From an uncultured Muribaculaceae bacterium (GTDB lineage: Bacteria; Bacteroidota; Bacteroidia; Bacteroidales; Muribaculaceae): 64,000 bases of DNA. Where the stretch lies: NCBI GenBank assembly GCA_910584365.1, contig CAJUAF010000001.1, positions 280,218-344,217 on the forward strand. The letters run 5' to 3'. Numbering within the stretch: position 1 is the stretch's first letter; each line of letters starts with the position of its first letter. The notes beneath the pieces were generated by a model. The model was not told where the DNA came from. It made no database searches and saw only the letters and a program-made list of their open reading frames with translations. Both the position numbers and the translations under genes were made by a program. Positions 34,374 to 43,854 of this stretch are shown here, piece after piece.

Positions 34374-35129
34374 TCAGTCGGCAATCTTGGCCTTGATGAA
34401 CTCGCGGTTCAGGCGGGCGATGTTGCTCAGAGAAATGCTCTTGGGGCACTCGGCGGCGCAGGCACCGGTGTTGGTGCAGTTACCGAAGCCGAGTTCGTCC
34501 ATCTTGCGAACCATGGCGCGGGCGCGGCGGGCGCGCTCAACCTGACCCTGGGGAAGGAGAGCGAACTGGCTTACCTTGGCCGATACGAAGAGCATCGCGG
34601 AACCGTTCTTGCAGGCGGCAACGCAGGCGCCGCAGCCGATGCAGGTCGCGGAGTCCATGGCCTCATCGGCAATTTCCTTCGAGATGGGGAGGTTGTTGGC
34701 GTCGGGAGCGCCGCCGCAGTTGAAGCTCACATAACCGCCGGCCTGCTGGATCTTGTCGAAGGCGTGACGGTCGACCATCAGGTCGCGGATTACGGGGAAA
34801 GCGGCCGAACGCCAGGGTTCAATGGTGATTTCGTCGCCGTCCTTGAATTTACGCATATGGAGCTGGCAGGTGGTGATTCCCTGTACGGGACCGTGGGGAT
34901 GACCGTTGATATACAGAGAACACATACCGCAGATACCCTCGCGGCAGTCGTTGTCGAAGACCACGGGTTCCTCGCCCTTGTCTACGAGCTGCTGGTTGAG
35001 CATATCGAGCATTTCAAGGAAGGAGGAGCCGGTGGAGACGTTGTCAAGATGATATTTGACGAACTGCCCGGGTTCTTTGGGCCCACGCTGACGCCAAATC
35101 TTGAGGTTTACGCTAATTGTAGTTTCCAT
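34374..35129 (-). CDS. frdB: Succinate dehydrogenase/fumarate reductase iron-sulfur subunit
   Basis: A 251-residue iron-sulfur protein that passes electrons between the flavin subunit and the membrane cytochrome. The [2Fe-2S] ligands are C62, C67, C70 (CREGICGMC) and C88; the other clusters use C163, C166, C169 (CIGCGAC), C173, C218, C224 and C228 (CAAEC). All are present. It is last in the frdCAB operon, 40 bases after frdA, and is followed by a strong terminator. In fermenting Bacteroidales this complex mainly reduces fumarate to succinate with menaquinol. Confidence 0.96.
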   Translation of the reverse strand: METTISVNLKIWRQRGPKEPGQFVKYHLDNVSTGSSFLEMLDMLNQQLVDKGEEPVVFDNDCREGICGMCSLYINGHPHGPVQGITTCQLHMRKFKDGDEITIEPWRSAAFPVIRDLMVDRHAFDKIQQAGGYVSFNCGGAPDANNLPISKEIADEAMDSATCIGCGACVAACKNGSAMLFVSAKVSQFALLPQGQVERARRARAMVRKMDELGFGNCTNTGACAAECPKSISLSNIARLNREFIKAKIAD

Positions 35130-35169
35130 AATTGATTACGGGATATTATCTGGGGTTCAACGTGGGGGA

Positions 35170-37197
35170 TTACGATTTGTAGTTACGGGTCTGAACCTTG
35201 ATGGCCTCATACTTGAGGGGTTCCTTCAGCAGGACGGGCTTCTCATTGTCGCCGGTGAACTTCCAGCAGCCTACATACATATAGTCCTGGTCGTTACGGG
35301 CGGCTTCGCCGTCGGCTGTCTGGTATTCCTCGCGGAAGTGGGCGCCGCAGGATTCGTTGCGGTGCAGGGCGTCGATGGCCATCATGCGGGCGATTTCGAG
35401 GAAGTCCTCCAGGCGGAGAGCCTTCTCAAGCTCGGTGTTCAGGTCGTTGGCGTCCCCGACGATGCGCAGGTCGGTGTAAAACTCCTTCTTGATGGCGGCG
35501 ATTTCGTCGATGGCCTTCACAAGGCTCTGGAGTGTACGGCCCATGCCGACGAGATTCCACATCGTGTGGCCGAGCTTCTTGTGGAGCTGGTCGGGGCTCT
35601 GCTTGCCCTTGATGTTCATCAGCTTCTCGATGCGGGCCTTGACTCCCTTCTCGGCTTCATCGAACTCCTTGGTGTCGGTCTTGAAGCGGGGAACCTTGAT
35701 CTGGTCGCTCAGATAGTTCTGCATCGTGTAGGGAAGCACGAAGTAACCGTCGGCAAGACCCTGCATCAGAGCGGAGGCACCCAGGCGGTTTGCGCCGTGG
35801 TCCGAGAAGTTACATTCGCCGATGGCGAACAGACCCTTGATGGAGGTCTGGAGTTCATAGTCAACCCAGATACCGCCCATGGTGTAGTGGGAGGCGGGGA
35901 AGATCATCATCGGGGTCTCGTAGGGATTATCATCGGAAATCATCTGGTACATATCGAAGAGGTTGCCGTAGCGGTCGGCGACGGCGTTCTTGCCCAGACG
36001 GTCGATGGCATATTTGAAGTCGAGGTAAACGGCGTTGCCCGTACCTACACCGTAGCCGGCGTCGCAGCGCTCCTTGGCGGCGCGGGAAGCGATGTCGCGG
36101 GGGCAGAGGTTACCGAAGGCCGGATAACGGCGCTCCAGGTAGAAGTCGCGGTCCTCGTCGGGAATATCGGTGGGTTTCTTCTTTCCGGCGCGGATAGCCT
36201 CGGCGTCTTCCTTCTTCTTGGGCACCCAGATGCGGCCGTCGTTACGGAGCGATTCGCTCATGAGGGTCAGCTTCGACTGGTCTTCGCCGTGAACGGGAAT
36301 ACAGGTGGGGTGAATCTGGGTGAAGGCGAGGTTGGCCAGGTAGGCTCCCTTGCGGAAGGCCTGGATGGCAGCCGAGCCGTTGCAGCCCATGGCGTTGGTG
36401 GAAAGGAAGAAAGCGCGTCCGTAACCGCCGGTGGCGAGTACCACGGCGTGGGCGGCGTAGCGCTCCAGCTCGCCGGTGACGAGGTTGCGCATGATCACAC
36501 CGCGGGCACGGCCATCGACAAGCACGATGTCAAGCATCTCGCGGCGGTTGTAGCTCTTTACGGTACCCTTCTGAATCTGACGGTTCAGCGAGGAGTAGGC
36601 ACCCAGAAGAAGCTGCTGGCCGGTCTGACCTTTGGCATAGAACGTACGGGAAACCTGGGCACCGCCGAAAGAACGGTTGGCCAGCAGGCCGCCGTATTCG
36701 CGGGCGAAGGGAACTCCCTGGGCCACACACTGGTCGATGATATTGTTCGACACCTCGGCCAGACGGTAGACGTTGGCTTCGCGGGAACGGAAGTCACCTC
36801 CCTTTACTGTATCATAGAAGAGGCGGTACACGGAGTCGCCGTCGTTCTGATAGTCCTTTGCGGCGTTGATACCTCCCTGGGCGGCGATGGAGTGGGCGCG
36901 GCGGGGGGAATCCTGGATGCAGAAGTTCATCACGTTGAAGCCCAGCTCGCCCAGGGTGGAGGCGGCGGAGGCACCGGCCAGACCTGTACCTACCACGATG
37001 ATGTCGAGGTGGCGCTTGTTGGCGGGGTTGACGAGTTTCTGATGAGCCTTGTAGTTGGTCCACTTTTCAGCTACGGGACCTTCGGGGATTTTGCTGTCAA
37101 TCTGGAATTCGGGAAGTTTCGACGACTCGATGTCGGCGTAATCCTTCATGATGGGAGTAGAGTCGATCATTCCCTCCAGTTTCTTGAGATCTGCCAT
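35170..37197 (-). CDS. frdA: Succinate dehydrogenase/fumarate reductase flavoprotein subunit
   Basis: A 675-residue flavoprotein with the FAD-binding start VVGTGLAGASAASTLGELG, SIAAQGGINAAKDYQNDGD (containing the flavin-linking region), the active-site segment THPTCIPVHGEDQSK-like QIHPTCIPV and HYTMGGIWVDYELQTSIKG. It catalyses the interconversion of fumarate and succinate on the cytoplasmic side of the membrane. The length matches Bacteroidetes b558-type enzymes. It is 14 bases after frdC. The reading is clean, and the long open frame on the opposite strand is a composition shadow. Confidence 0.96.
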   Translation of the reverse strand: MADLKKLEGMIDSTPIMKDYADIESSKLPEFQIDSKIPEGPVAEKWTNYKAHQKLVNPANKRHLDIIVVGTGLAGASAASTLGELGFNVMNFCIQDSPRRAHSIAAQGGINAAKDYQNDGDSVYRLFYDTVKGGDFRSREANVYRLAEVSNNIIDQCVAQGVPFAREYGGLLANRSFGGAQVSRTFYAKGQTGQQLLLGAYSSLNRQIQKGTVKSYNRREMLDIVLVDGRARGVIMRNLVTGELERYAAHAVVLATGGYGRAFFLSTNAMGCNGSAAIQAFRKGAYLANLAFTQIHPTCIPVHGEDQSKLTLMSESLRNDGRIWVPKKKEDAEAIRAGKKKPTDIPDEDRDFYLERRYPAFGNLCPRDIASRAAKERCDAGYGVGTGNAVYLDFKYAIDRLGKNAVADRYGNLFDMYQMISDDNPYETPMMIFPASHYTMGGIWVDYELQTSIKGLFAIGECNFSDHGANRLGASALMQGLADGYFVLPYTMQNYLSDQIKVPRFKTDTKEFDEAEKGVKARIEKLMNIKGKQSPDQLHKKLGHTMWNLVGMGRTLQSLVKAIDEIAAIKKEFYTDLRIVGDANDLNTELEKALRLEDFLEIARMMAIDALHRNESCGAHFREEYQTADGEAARNDQDYMYVGCWKFTGDNEKPVLLKEPLKYEAIKVQTRNYKS

Positions 37198-37211
37198 ATC
37201 TGAGTTGTGGT

Positions 37212-38195
37212 TTATTCGTTAGTGGTTACAGTTTCAACGGTCACGGTTTCAGCAGTTTCCGAGGAAGCGGCGGCGCATCCGGCACAACCGGCCGCCTGGC
37301 AGGCTTCGGGGGAGCATACTGTGCCTTCGGGGCAGCTGCAGGGACCTCCCTTACACTCGGTCATGGCGCAGTCGGCTTTGCCGCAGGCTGCCTGGGAACA
37401 TTCTGCCTGGGGGCAGTTTTCGCCGGCGCAGACGGGAGCGACAACGGCGTTGTCATGGGCGGCCTGCATCTCCATATACTGCTCCTGGAGAACGGGGCAG
37501 GAAGTGTAGACTCCCTTATTGGCCTGTACGGTGAAGACGATGGCCTCGGCTGCGAAGAGCAGCACTACCAGGGTCACCCAGATGTTGCCGATGGTCTTCA
37601 GACGGCTCATCCAGATCTTGCCGTTCCATCCGCAGCTCTGGAACATCGACCAGAAGCCGTGGGTCATGTGGAACCAAAGGGCCACGAAAGCGATAAGATA
37701 GACGATCAGCACCCATACATGGCTGAAGGTCATCTGCAGGAACCAGGTACCGGCGGCGGCGGGGACAGCCTGACCGTTGTCCATAACCTCGAAGCCGCAG
37801 ATCTCAGCGAGCTGCATTTTGGCCCAGAAGTGAACCAGGTGAAGCACCAGGAACGCCAGAATCACGATACCAAGCACGTACATATTCTTCGACGACCATT
37901 CCACCTGGGGAGGACGGGAGGTCACTTCGTAACGCTCGCTGCCGCGGGCTTTCCGGTTCTGGATGGTCAGCCAGGTGGCATACCAGATGTGGAGGATGAA
38001 GCCCAGGGCCAGAATAAGCGACCCTACGAGCGCATACCAGTTGGCACCGAGGAACTCGCAGATGACGTTGTAGGCGGCAGGCCAGAAAATCGCCACTCCG
38101 TTCATCAGCGCATGGAACGTCACGAATAGGATAAGGAACGCTCCGGTTATGGACATAACCAGCTTCCTACCTATGGATGAGGATGTTAACCACAT
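37212..38195 (-). CDS. frdC: Succinate dehydrogenase cytochrome b558 subunit with cysteine-periodic tail
   Basis: A 327-residue membrane anchor. The first 230 residues are a normal five-helix b558 subunit with haem-ligand histidines (FHAL, LHIW, LHLVHFW, FSHVW, WFHMTHG). After residue 230 comes a tail not expected in this family, with 13 cysteines; seven occur exactly every five residues (C256, 261, 266, 271, 276, 281, 286) and another run at 294, 299, 304 and 307, with alanine, proline, glycine and acidic residues between. The tail then ends in a threonine/glutamate stretch. It could bind a metal or iron-sulfur cluster, or be a redox buffer. The frame is continuous, so a sequencing shift is unlikely. 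First gene of the operon. Confidence 0.92.
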   Translation of the reverse strand: MWLTSSSIGRKLVMSITGAFLILFVTFHALMNGVAIFWPAAYNVICEFLGANWYALVGSLILALGFILHIWYATWLTIQNRKARGSERYEVTSRPPQVEWSSKNMYVLGIVILAFLVLHLVHFWAKMQLAEICGFEVMDNGQAVPAAAGTWFLQMTFSHVWVLIVYLIAFVALWFHMTHGFWSMFQSCGWNGKIWMSRLKTIGNIWVTLVVLLFAAEAIVFTVQANKGVYTSCPVLQEQYMEMQAAHDNAVVAPVCAGENCPQAECSQAACGKADCAMTECKGGPCSCPEGTVCSPEACQAAGCAGCAAASSETAETVTVETVTTNE

Positions 38196-38360
38196 AAGTG
38201 TTTTGATTTAAGAGTTGTGTTGTTATTAAGGTTGAATTGTTGCTTTTTCCATCACATAACGTTCCGCGGGTCAGCCGGAGCAGACCTGGAAACAACCGGA
38301 AAACGACAAAGACCTGGAGTCAGGTTCCGCCGTCACAGGGTAAGGTTTCCGATTATCCGA

Positions 38361-38392
38361 CAAAATTAATGAATATCCCGCACCCTTACAAG
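38361..38392 (-). promoter_or_regulatory. Bacteroidetes-type promoter for frdCAB
   Basis: On the minus strand the -7 element is TAATTTTG (38361-38368) and, 20 bases upstream, CTTG (38389-38392) is one base from TTTG. It lies about 165 bases upstream of frdC, leaving a sizeable leader. Confidence 0.55.
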
Positions 38393-38459
38393 AATTAACG
38401 AAATTTTTCTCCAATAACCGGAGAAAAAAATTTTACCATTGCGAAAACCGCCACTCTTC

Positions 38460-38491
38460 CTTGCACGATTGACAAATATTAGTTAACTTTG
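38460..38491 (+). promoter_or_regulatory. Bacteroidetes-type promoter for the first C10 peptidase
   Basis: CTTG at 38460-38463 and TAACTTTG at 38484-38491 are 20 bases apart; the -7 element is exact and the -33 differs by one base. The start codon is 115 bases downstream. The promoter faces away from frdCAB in the shared 411-base gap. Confidence 0.55.
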
Positions 38492-38606
38492 ACAGTTACT
38501 CCGCAGACTCCCCGGCGTGACTATGAATATTGTATCCCGAAGCGCCCCATAGCGGAAAACTTGTGAATTTGCCCCATATTGAATCATTAAGAAATACAAT
38601 CCGCCC

Positions 38607-41072
38607 ATGTTCAAGAAACTGCTGTTGTCATCTCTGGCCGTCATTACCGCCGGAAGTATGTATGCCCGCTTTCTCACTCCGGAAGAGGCTCTCGCCCGCG
38701 CGAATGCCGTGGCCGCCGCATCCGGGATATCCAAAGCTCCGGCCGCTTCGTCAATGAAGCTCACACGGACAGTCAACAACGCCGCCGACGAGGCATCCCT
38801 TTACATCTTCGAGGGGAACGGCAACGCCATGATTCTCCCCGCCGACGACCAGGCCGCACCTGTACTGGGCTACGTCGAGGGATGTGCCCGCGGGGAAATG
38901 CCTCCCCAGATGAACTGGTGGCTCGAACAATACGCCCTTCAGATTGATTTCCTGAAGACCGCGCCCTCCCGTGTACTCTCCATTGAGGAGGCCACCCGAC
39001 GCGCCGCCCGGGCCGACAAGGCCCCCATCCCCCAGCTCCTTTCCACGGTCTGGAACCAGGACGCCCCTTTCAATAATCTCTGCCCCATGTCGGGCAGCAG
39101 GCGTACATATACCGGATGCGTGGCCACCGCCGCAGCCCAGGTCATGAAATATTTCAACTATCCCGAAGCCGGGACCGGAACAATCACATACTCCGACAAC
39201 GGAACCACGCGCACACTTGCCCTGGACGGCAAAGCGTTTGACTGGAGCAATATGCGCGACAGCTATAACGGTTCCTACTCGGCCACCGAGGCATCCGCCG
39301 TCGCCTACCTGATGCAGGCCTGCGGCTATGCCGCCGAGATGAACTACGGAACTTCATCTTCCGGCACACAGTCTGTCAAGATGCTCCTGGGAGCCAGGAA
39401 ATACCTTGGCTACAACTCCCAGGCCCGTTCAATCCGCCGCGACTATTATTCCCCCCAGGAATGGGAAGACCTGATTTACGCCAACCTCAGGACCGTCGGC
39501 CCCGTCTACTATGCCGGAGATGACGGACAGGCCGGCCACGCTTTCGTCTGCGACGGCTATCAGGGTGACGGTTTCTTCCATTTCAACTGGGGATGGGGTG
39601 GAGCCTACGACGGTTTCTTCAAGCTCGACGCTCTCAATCCCGAAGGACAGGGTATCGGAGGCAACACCGGCGGCTTCAACTATAACCAGCAGGCATTCCT
39701 CAACTTTACCCGCCCGGGAGCCGAGCTTATCCAGCTCCCGCAGGAATCCCCGGTGACACAATACGGCAACCTCTCCGGAACGGTGGGAACGCTCGGACGC
39801 TCCCTGAACCTCACTTCAGATGAAGTGGAGACAATGAACACTTTCGCCGCCAACTCCTCCGGTGAAACCCAGGTGCTGGATTTCGGTCTCAAGGCAGTCA
39901 GCACCGACGGAGGGGAACCTTACTATGCGACCACCTACTCCGACTTCACCCTCGAGAATCGCCAGGGCTTTTCCGCGCTTTCGCTCAGTGTCCCCTCGGG
40001 ACTTGAAGACGGCACCTACAATTTCTATCCCGTGGTAAAGTACAGCGGCACCGGCGACTGGATGGAATTCAACCATACCTACGGTAAGGTTTATTATGTA
40101 CCCGGCACCATTTCCCGCGGTCGCCTGACCTCCGTGGAAAATATCGTTCCCGGCTCGGTGGAAGTCTCCGGCCTGACTCTCGAATCCGCGCTTTCCGCCG
40201 GTAACAGCTTCAAGATCTCCTACTCCGCAAATAACCCAGGCACAACCCTCGCATCCGTCGGTCTTACCCCCTGCGTGGCAATCCGCACATCCGCCGGCCT
40301 CGGACTTATCGGTCAGGGGGAGTCCCGTACCGTAAGTCTCGAACCCGGAACCTCCGACCAGATATCCCAGACCTCCTCACTCCGGATGGTACAGGGGTAT
40401 GAAAACCATACCGGCACCGTTTATCTTTGTCTTGTCGACAATGAAATGACCATTTACAGCTACGTCGAGACCTCCATGACCAGCGGCTCTTTCTCCCTGT
40501 CGGCCACTAAATTCTCCTTCGTCGGGAATCCTCAGCAGGCTGTCGCCGACAACCTGCAGTTCGACTGCTCAGTCACCTGCACCAGCGGCTCTTTCGCCAA
40601 CCCGGTGACGGTATATATCGGTCCTAAAGGCACGAACCAGGTCAATCAGGCCTTCTCGTCCGAAGAAACTTACTTCCTGAACCGCGGAGAGACAGCCTCC
40701 TGTACCGTCAGCGGCCGTATCTCAGATGCGACTGTCGGCTCACAATACACCGCCTACCTGGGTTATCCGAGCAACAATAAGGTATATGTCCTCCGTTCCC
40801 TGAACTTCACCATCGCGGCCATGTCGGGCGTTGAATCCGTGACTGACGGAAACGACGGAGAAATCACCGTCACCGCCGACGGAGAGAACCTCGCCGTCGC
40901 AGCTCCGGCACCCATCGCCGCCGTAAGCGTCTACACCGTTGACGGACGCGCCGTAGGCGACATCACCGTCAGCGGCTCCTCCGCCACCGCCGCCTCACTC
41001 CCCCGCGGCCTTCTTCTGGTCAGCGTCCTCCTGGAGAACGGCACCTCGAAGACCATAAAGCTCGCTCATTAA
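38607..41072 (+). CDS. Secreted C10 (streptopain-like) cysteine peptidase with T9SS-like tail
   Basis: An 821-residue secreted peptidase. After the signal comes a Spi-type inhibitory prodomain (TPEEALARANAV..., about 22-130), then a C10 catalytic domain with the nucleophile C171 in YTGCVATAAAQVMKYF and H311 in AGHAFVCDGY, plus FHFNWGWGGAYDG. The rest is beta-rich, and the end (SVYTVDGRAVGD...LPRGLLLVSVLLENGTSKTIKLAH) has the T9SS-like sorting pattern. Prodomain removal should activate it. A second, similar gene follows 166 bases later. Substrates are unknown; related enzymes degrade host or microbial proteins. Confidence 0.92.
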   Translation: MFKKLLLSSLAVITAGSMYARFLTPEEALARANAVAAASGISKAPAASSMKLTRTVNNAADEASLYIFEGNGNAMILPADDQAAPVLGYVEGCARGEMPPQMNWWLEQYALQIDFLKTAPSRVLSIEEATRRAARADKAPIPQLLSTVWNQDAPFNNLCPMSGSRRTYTGCVATAAAQVMKYFNYPEAGTGTITYSDNGTTRTLALDGKAFDWSNMRDSYNGSYSATEASAVAYLMQACGYAAEMNYGTSSSGTQSVKMLLGARKYLGYNSQARSIRRDYYSPQEWEDLIYANLRTVGPVYYAGDDGQAGHAFVCDGYQGDGFFHFNWGWGGAYDGFFKLDALNPEGQGIGGNTGGFNYNQQAFLNFTRPGAELIQLPQESPVTQYGNLSGTVGTLGRSLNLTSDEVETMNTFAANSSGETQVLDFGLKAVSTDGGEPYYATTYSDFTLENRQGFSALSLSVPSGLEDGTYNFYPVVKYSGTGDWMEFNHTYGKVYYVPGTISRGRLTSVENIVPGSVEVSGLTLESALSAGNSFKISYSANNPGTTLASVGLTPCVAIRTSAGLGLIGQGESRTVSLEPGTSDQISQTSSLRMVQGYENHTGTVYLCLVDNEMTIYSYVETSMTSGSFSLSATKFSFVGNPQQAVADNLQFDCSVTCTSGSFANPVTVYIGPKGTNQVNQAFSSEETYFLNRGETASCTVSGRISDATVGSQYTAYLGYPSNNKVYVLRSLNFTIAAMSGVESVTDGNDGEITVTADGENLAVAAPAPIAAVSVYTVDGRAVGDITVSGSSATAASLPRGLLLVSVLLENGTSKTIKLAH

Positions 41073-41084
41073 CCCCCATACCTC

Positions 41085-41121
41085 CCGCGGGAGAACCGGC
41101 CACCGACCGGTTCTCCCGCGG
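41085..41121 (+). terminator. Hairpin after the first C10 peptidase
   Basis: CCGCGGGAGAACCGG and CCGGTTCTCCCGCGG form a perfect 15-base-pair stem around a CCACCGA loop, followed by TCCGTTATTTG. The T-run is weak, so termination may be partial. It separates the two peptidase genes. Confidence 0.7.
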
Positions 41122-41238
41122 TCCGTTATTTGCCTCTCTTCTTACTTCCCTTCCTCACTTCCTCTGTCGTCTCCCCTGAATCAACTCCTGAATCAAGAAC
41201 TTCTCTCCGGATTTAATACCATTCACCAGTCAGATGCA

Positions 41239-43782
41239 ATGAAAAAAATTTCTGTCTTAATGTCACTCATGACCGGAGCCCTGGCCGCATCGGCAGCTCC
41301 GCTCACACCCGTCGAAGCGCTTGCCCGCCTCAACGACGGCCCTGCTTACATCCGCAGTTTCTCCGGCAACGGCGCACCCAGTCTGCTGCGCACTGTCAGC
41401 ACGCCTGCCAACGCCCCCGCGATTTATGTTTTCAAAGGGCAGAATAATTCCCTGATGTTCGTCGGCGCCGACGACGTGGCCCTCCCTCTTCTGGGATATA
41501 CCGACGGCGATGTCTCGGGCGATATGCCCCCACAGCTGGAATGGCTCCTTTCGGAATATGCCCGGGAAATAAGCCATGCCTCCGCATTGGCTGAAAACGC
41601 ACCGGCTCGCGCCGCTTCCGCCGGCGAGGGCAACTCCGCGGTCTTCCGTGCTGTCCGCCCGGCCCTGACCAACATCCTTCCTACCCGCTGGGATCAGTCC
41701 GCCCCCTATAACAACCTGTGTCCGGCAGTTGACGGAAAACTATGTTACACCGGCTGCACCGCGACGGCGGCCGCACAGATCGCGTACTTCCACAAATGGC
41801 CCGCGCAAGGAACCGGCGTCAAGACCTACACCCCGCAATATGCCTCCGGCGCAAGCACCGCAAACAAATACACCGGGGAAATCACCTTCGATTACGGCTC
41901 GACAACGTTCGACTGGGACAATATGCTTCCGGATTATGCGTCGGTCACTGCAAATACCACCCAGCAGATCGCCGTTGCCACTCTGATGAAAGCCGTCGGC
42001 GTAGCCGCCGAGATGAAATACGGTACCAACGCATCAAGCGCCGCTGCATCTACCTGTATAGGGGGAATGCAGGAATATATGGATTACAATACAGCCGGCC
42101 AGTCTCTTGACCGCAGTAATTTTTCCCGCACAGCCTGGGAGGATATGCTGTACCGCAATATCCGTGATGTCGGTCCGGTGCTGTATTCCGGATTCAGTCC
42201 CACGGGAGGAGGCCACGCATTCGTCTTCGACGGATATGCCAACGGCTATTTCCATGTCAACTGGGGATGGGGAGGAAGCTATAACGGTCTGTTCTCCACG
42301 ACAGCGCTCACTCCGGCCGGAGAAGGAATCGGCGGAAACGGTTCGGGAGATTACAGTTTCGATCAGTCGGCGGTTTTCAATATCGCCCGTCCCGAGGCAG
42401 CCACCATTTCCCTGGATACCAGTAACTTCATATTCCGCGGCAACCTGCAAGGCACTCTTGCCGACAATCAGCTTACGGTCACTACAGATCAGGACTGGAT
42501 CTGCCTGAACCAGTCAACCGAGACATTCACTACATTGATTGGTGCGAAACTTATCGATGAAAACGGCAATGAACAGATACTTGTCGCTTACAGAGTCAAT
42601 CTGCCGCCGAACTATGGTGTTCATAACTTTCCCGTTACTCTTCCCGCGAATCTCCCGGAAGGGACCTATAAAGTCTATCCCGTAGCGGATGCAACCAATA
42701 CGGGCAATAATTATGAGCTGATCGGCCATCCCGTAGGAGCGGTAGATCATATTATCCTGACGAAAACCTCGACTGGCATCACGGTTACCAACCCCGCTCC
42801 GGGCAAGCTGACAATCTCGGACTTCCAGATTCTGACACCGTTATATCTTTTCTCGGCGTTCAAGATTTCCTATACCGTGGAGAACAGCTCCAGCACGGAA
42901 ATCCTTGACGGAATCCAACCGTATATCTACACCAAGACAACTTCTTCGGCCAGCCCCTCCGGAATTTCGATTCTCGCTACCGGCGGTATCAACCGCCTCG
43001 CGGTCGGCGATGCCAGGCTGTATGATATGAATCCGGCTGCAAAAACATCAACCGAACAGGCTTCCGCAATGACCTGCTATACCAACACCGTACCCTCCGG
43101 ACAGGTTTACCTGGGCCTCTGTTCAACCAACACCGGCGAGATTCTGGCTGAAAAGCCTGTAACGCTCTCAGCCGCTGCTGCCGCTCCCTCTCTGGAGGTC
43201 ACTTCCTTTGAATTCGAAGGCAACAGCGCCGACGCCAATGCTTTGAATCTGAAATTCAAGATGAACCTCAACTGTAAATCCGGATATCTTACCTCTGCTA
43301 TTCCGGTATATATCTTTCCCGGAAACGGAGGGTCATCCCTGCACGTCATCAATTCGGAACCGATCTTCATGGAAGCCGGAACAAGTCAGGAAGTTCCCGT
43401 CTACGGCACATTCCCCTCAGCTGAAACCGGCAAAAGTTACCACGCCGTACCGTACTACCGCAGTGGGAATAATTTGCAGAGGCTTGGTAACGGGACGTAT
43501 TTCACCGTCACCAGAATTGTTTCCGGCACAGAATCAGTAAGCGTCAATGGAACCGCTTTCTCCACTGATTTCGACAAATCCTCGGCCACTCTGAAAATCA
43601 GCGCTCCCGGCGGCATCCGATCCGTCGAAGCCTTCTCCACCGATGGCCGTCATCTCCCGCTGGAATATACAGCTGACGATTCCGGCGCCACAGTACGGCT
43701 CTCCGAAACTGCCGCCGGCATAATCCTCTTCAGGATTGCGCTTGCCGACGGAGAGGTGAAAACCATCAAAACCGCCCTTTAA
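41239..43782 (+). CDS. Secreted C10 (streptopain-like) cysteine peptidase, second copy
   Basis: An 847-residue paralogue of the upstream peptidase, with the same plan: signal, Spi-like prodomain (TPVEALARLNDGPAYIRSF), C10 domain with C173 in YTGCTATAAAQIAYF and H326 in GGHAFVFDGY, FHVNWGWGGSYNG, then beta-rich modules and a T9SS-like end (SVEAFSTDGRHLPL...AGIILFRIALADGEVKTIKTAL). The catalytic pair is intact, so both copies should be active. The catalytic domains are much more alike than the C-terminal modules, which suggests different partners or substrates. A weak hairpin (43786-43811) follows the stop. Confidence 0.92.
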   Translation: MKKISVLMSLMTGALAASAAPLTPVEALARLNDGPAYIRSFSGNGAPSLLRTVSTPANAPAIYVFKGQNNSLMFVGADDVALPLLGYTDGDVSGDMPPQLEWLLSEYAREISHASALAENAPARAASAGEGNSAVFRAVRPALTNILPTRWDQSAPYNNLCPAVDGKLCYTGCTATAAAQIAYFHKWPAQGTGVKTYTPQYASGASTANKYTGEITFDYGSTTFDWDNMLPDYASVTANTTQQIAVATLMKAVGVAAEMKYGTNASSAAASTCIGGMQEYMDYNTAGQSLDRSNFSRTAWEDMLYRNIRDVGPVLYSGFSPTGGGHAFVFDGYANGYFHVNWGWGGSYNGLFSTTALTPAGEGIGGNGSGDYSFDQSAVFNIARPEAATISLDTSNFIFRGNLQGTLADNQLTVTTDQDWICLNQSTETFTTLIGAKLIDENGNEQILVAYRVNLPPNYGVHNFPVTLPANLPEGTYKVYPVADATNTGNNYELIGHPVGAVDHIILTKTSTGITVTNPAPGKLTISDFQILTPLYLFSAFKISYTVENSSSTEILDGIQPYIYTKTTSSASPSGISILATGGINRLAVGDARLYDMNPAAKTSTEQASAMTCYTNTVPSGQVYLGLCSTNTGEILAEKPVTLSAAAAAPSLEVTSFEFEGNSADANALNLKFKMNLNCKSGYLTSAIPVYIFPGNGGSSLHVINSEPIFMEAGTSQEVPVYGTFPSAETGKSYHAVPYYRSGNNLQRLGNGTYFTVTRIVSGTESVSVNGTAFSTDFDKSSATLKISAPGGIRSVEAFSTDGRHLPLEYTADDSGATVRLSETAAGIILFRIALADGEVKTIKTAL

Positions 43783-43785
43783 GCG

Positions 43786-43811
43786 AGCGGCCGGATTTAT
43801 TTTGGGCCGCT
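43786..43811 (+). terminator. Hairpin after the second C10 peptidase
   Basis: AGCGGCC (43786-43792) pairs with GGCCGCT (43805-43811) across a T-rich loop. Only ATTTTT follows about fifteen bases later, so the call is weak. Confidence 0.45.
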
Positions 43812-43854
43812 GCTTACAGACTATTTTTCCTGTTTCATACGTTATACGTTATAG

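Noticed and set aside
35101..37203. 700-codon open frame opposite frdA
   Set aside because: frdA has full catalytic motifs on the other strand; the antisense frame has no domain and arises from codon bias.
37212..37510. FrdC cysteine tail as a frameshift artefact
   Set aside because: The frame is unbroken, the cysteine period is regular, and the next gene starts normally after it.
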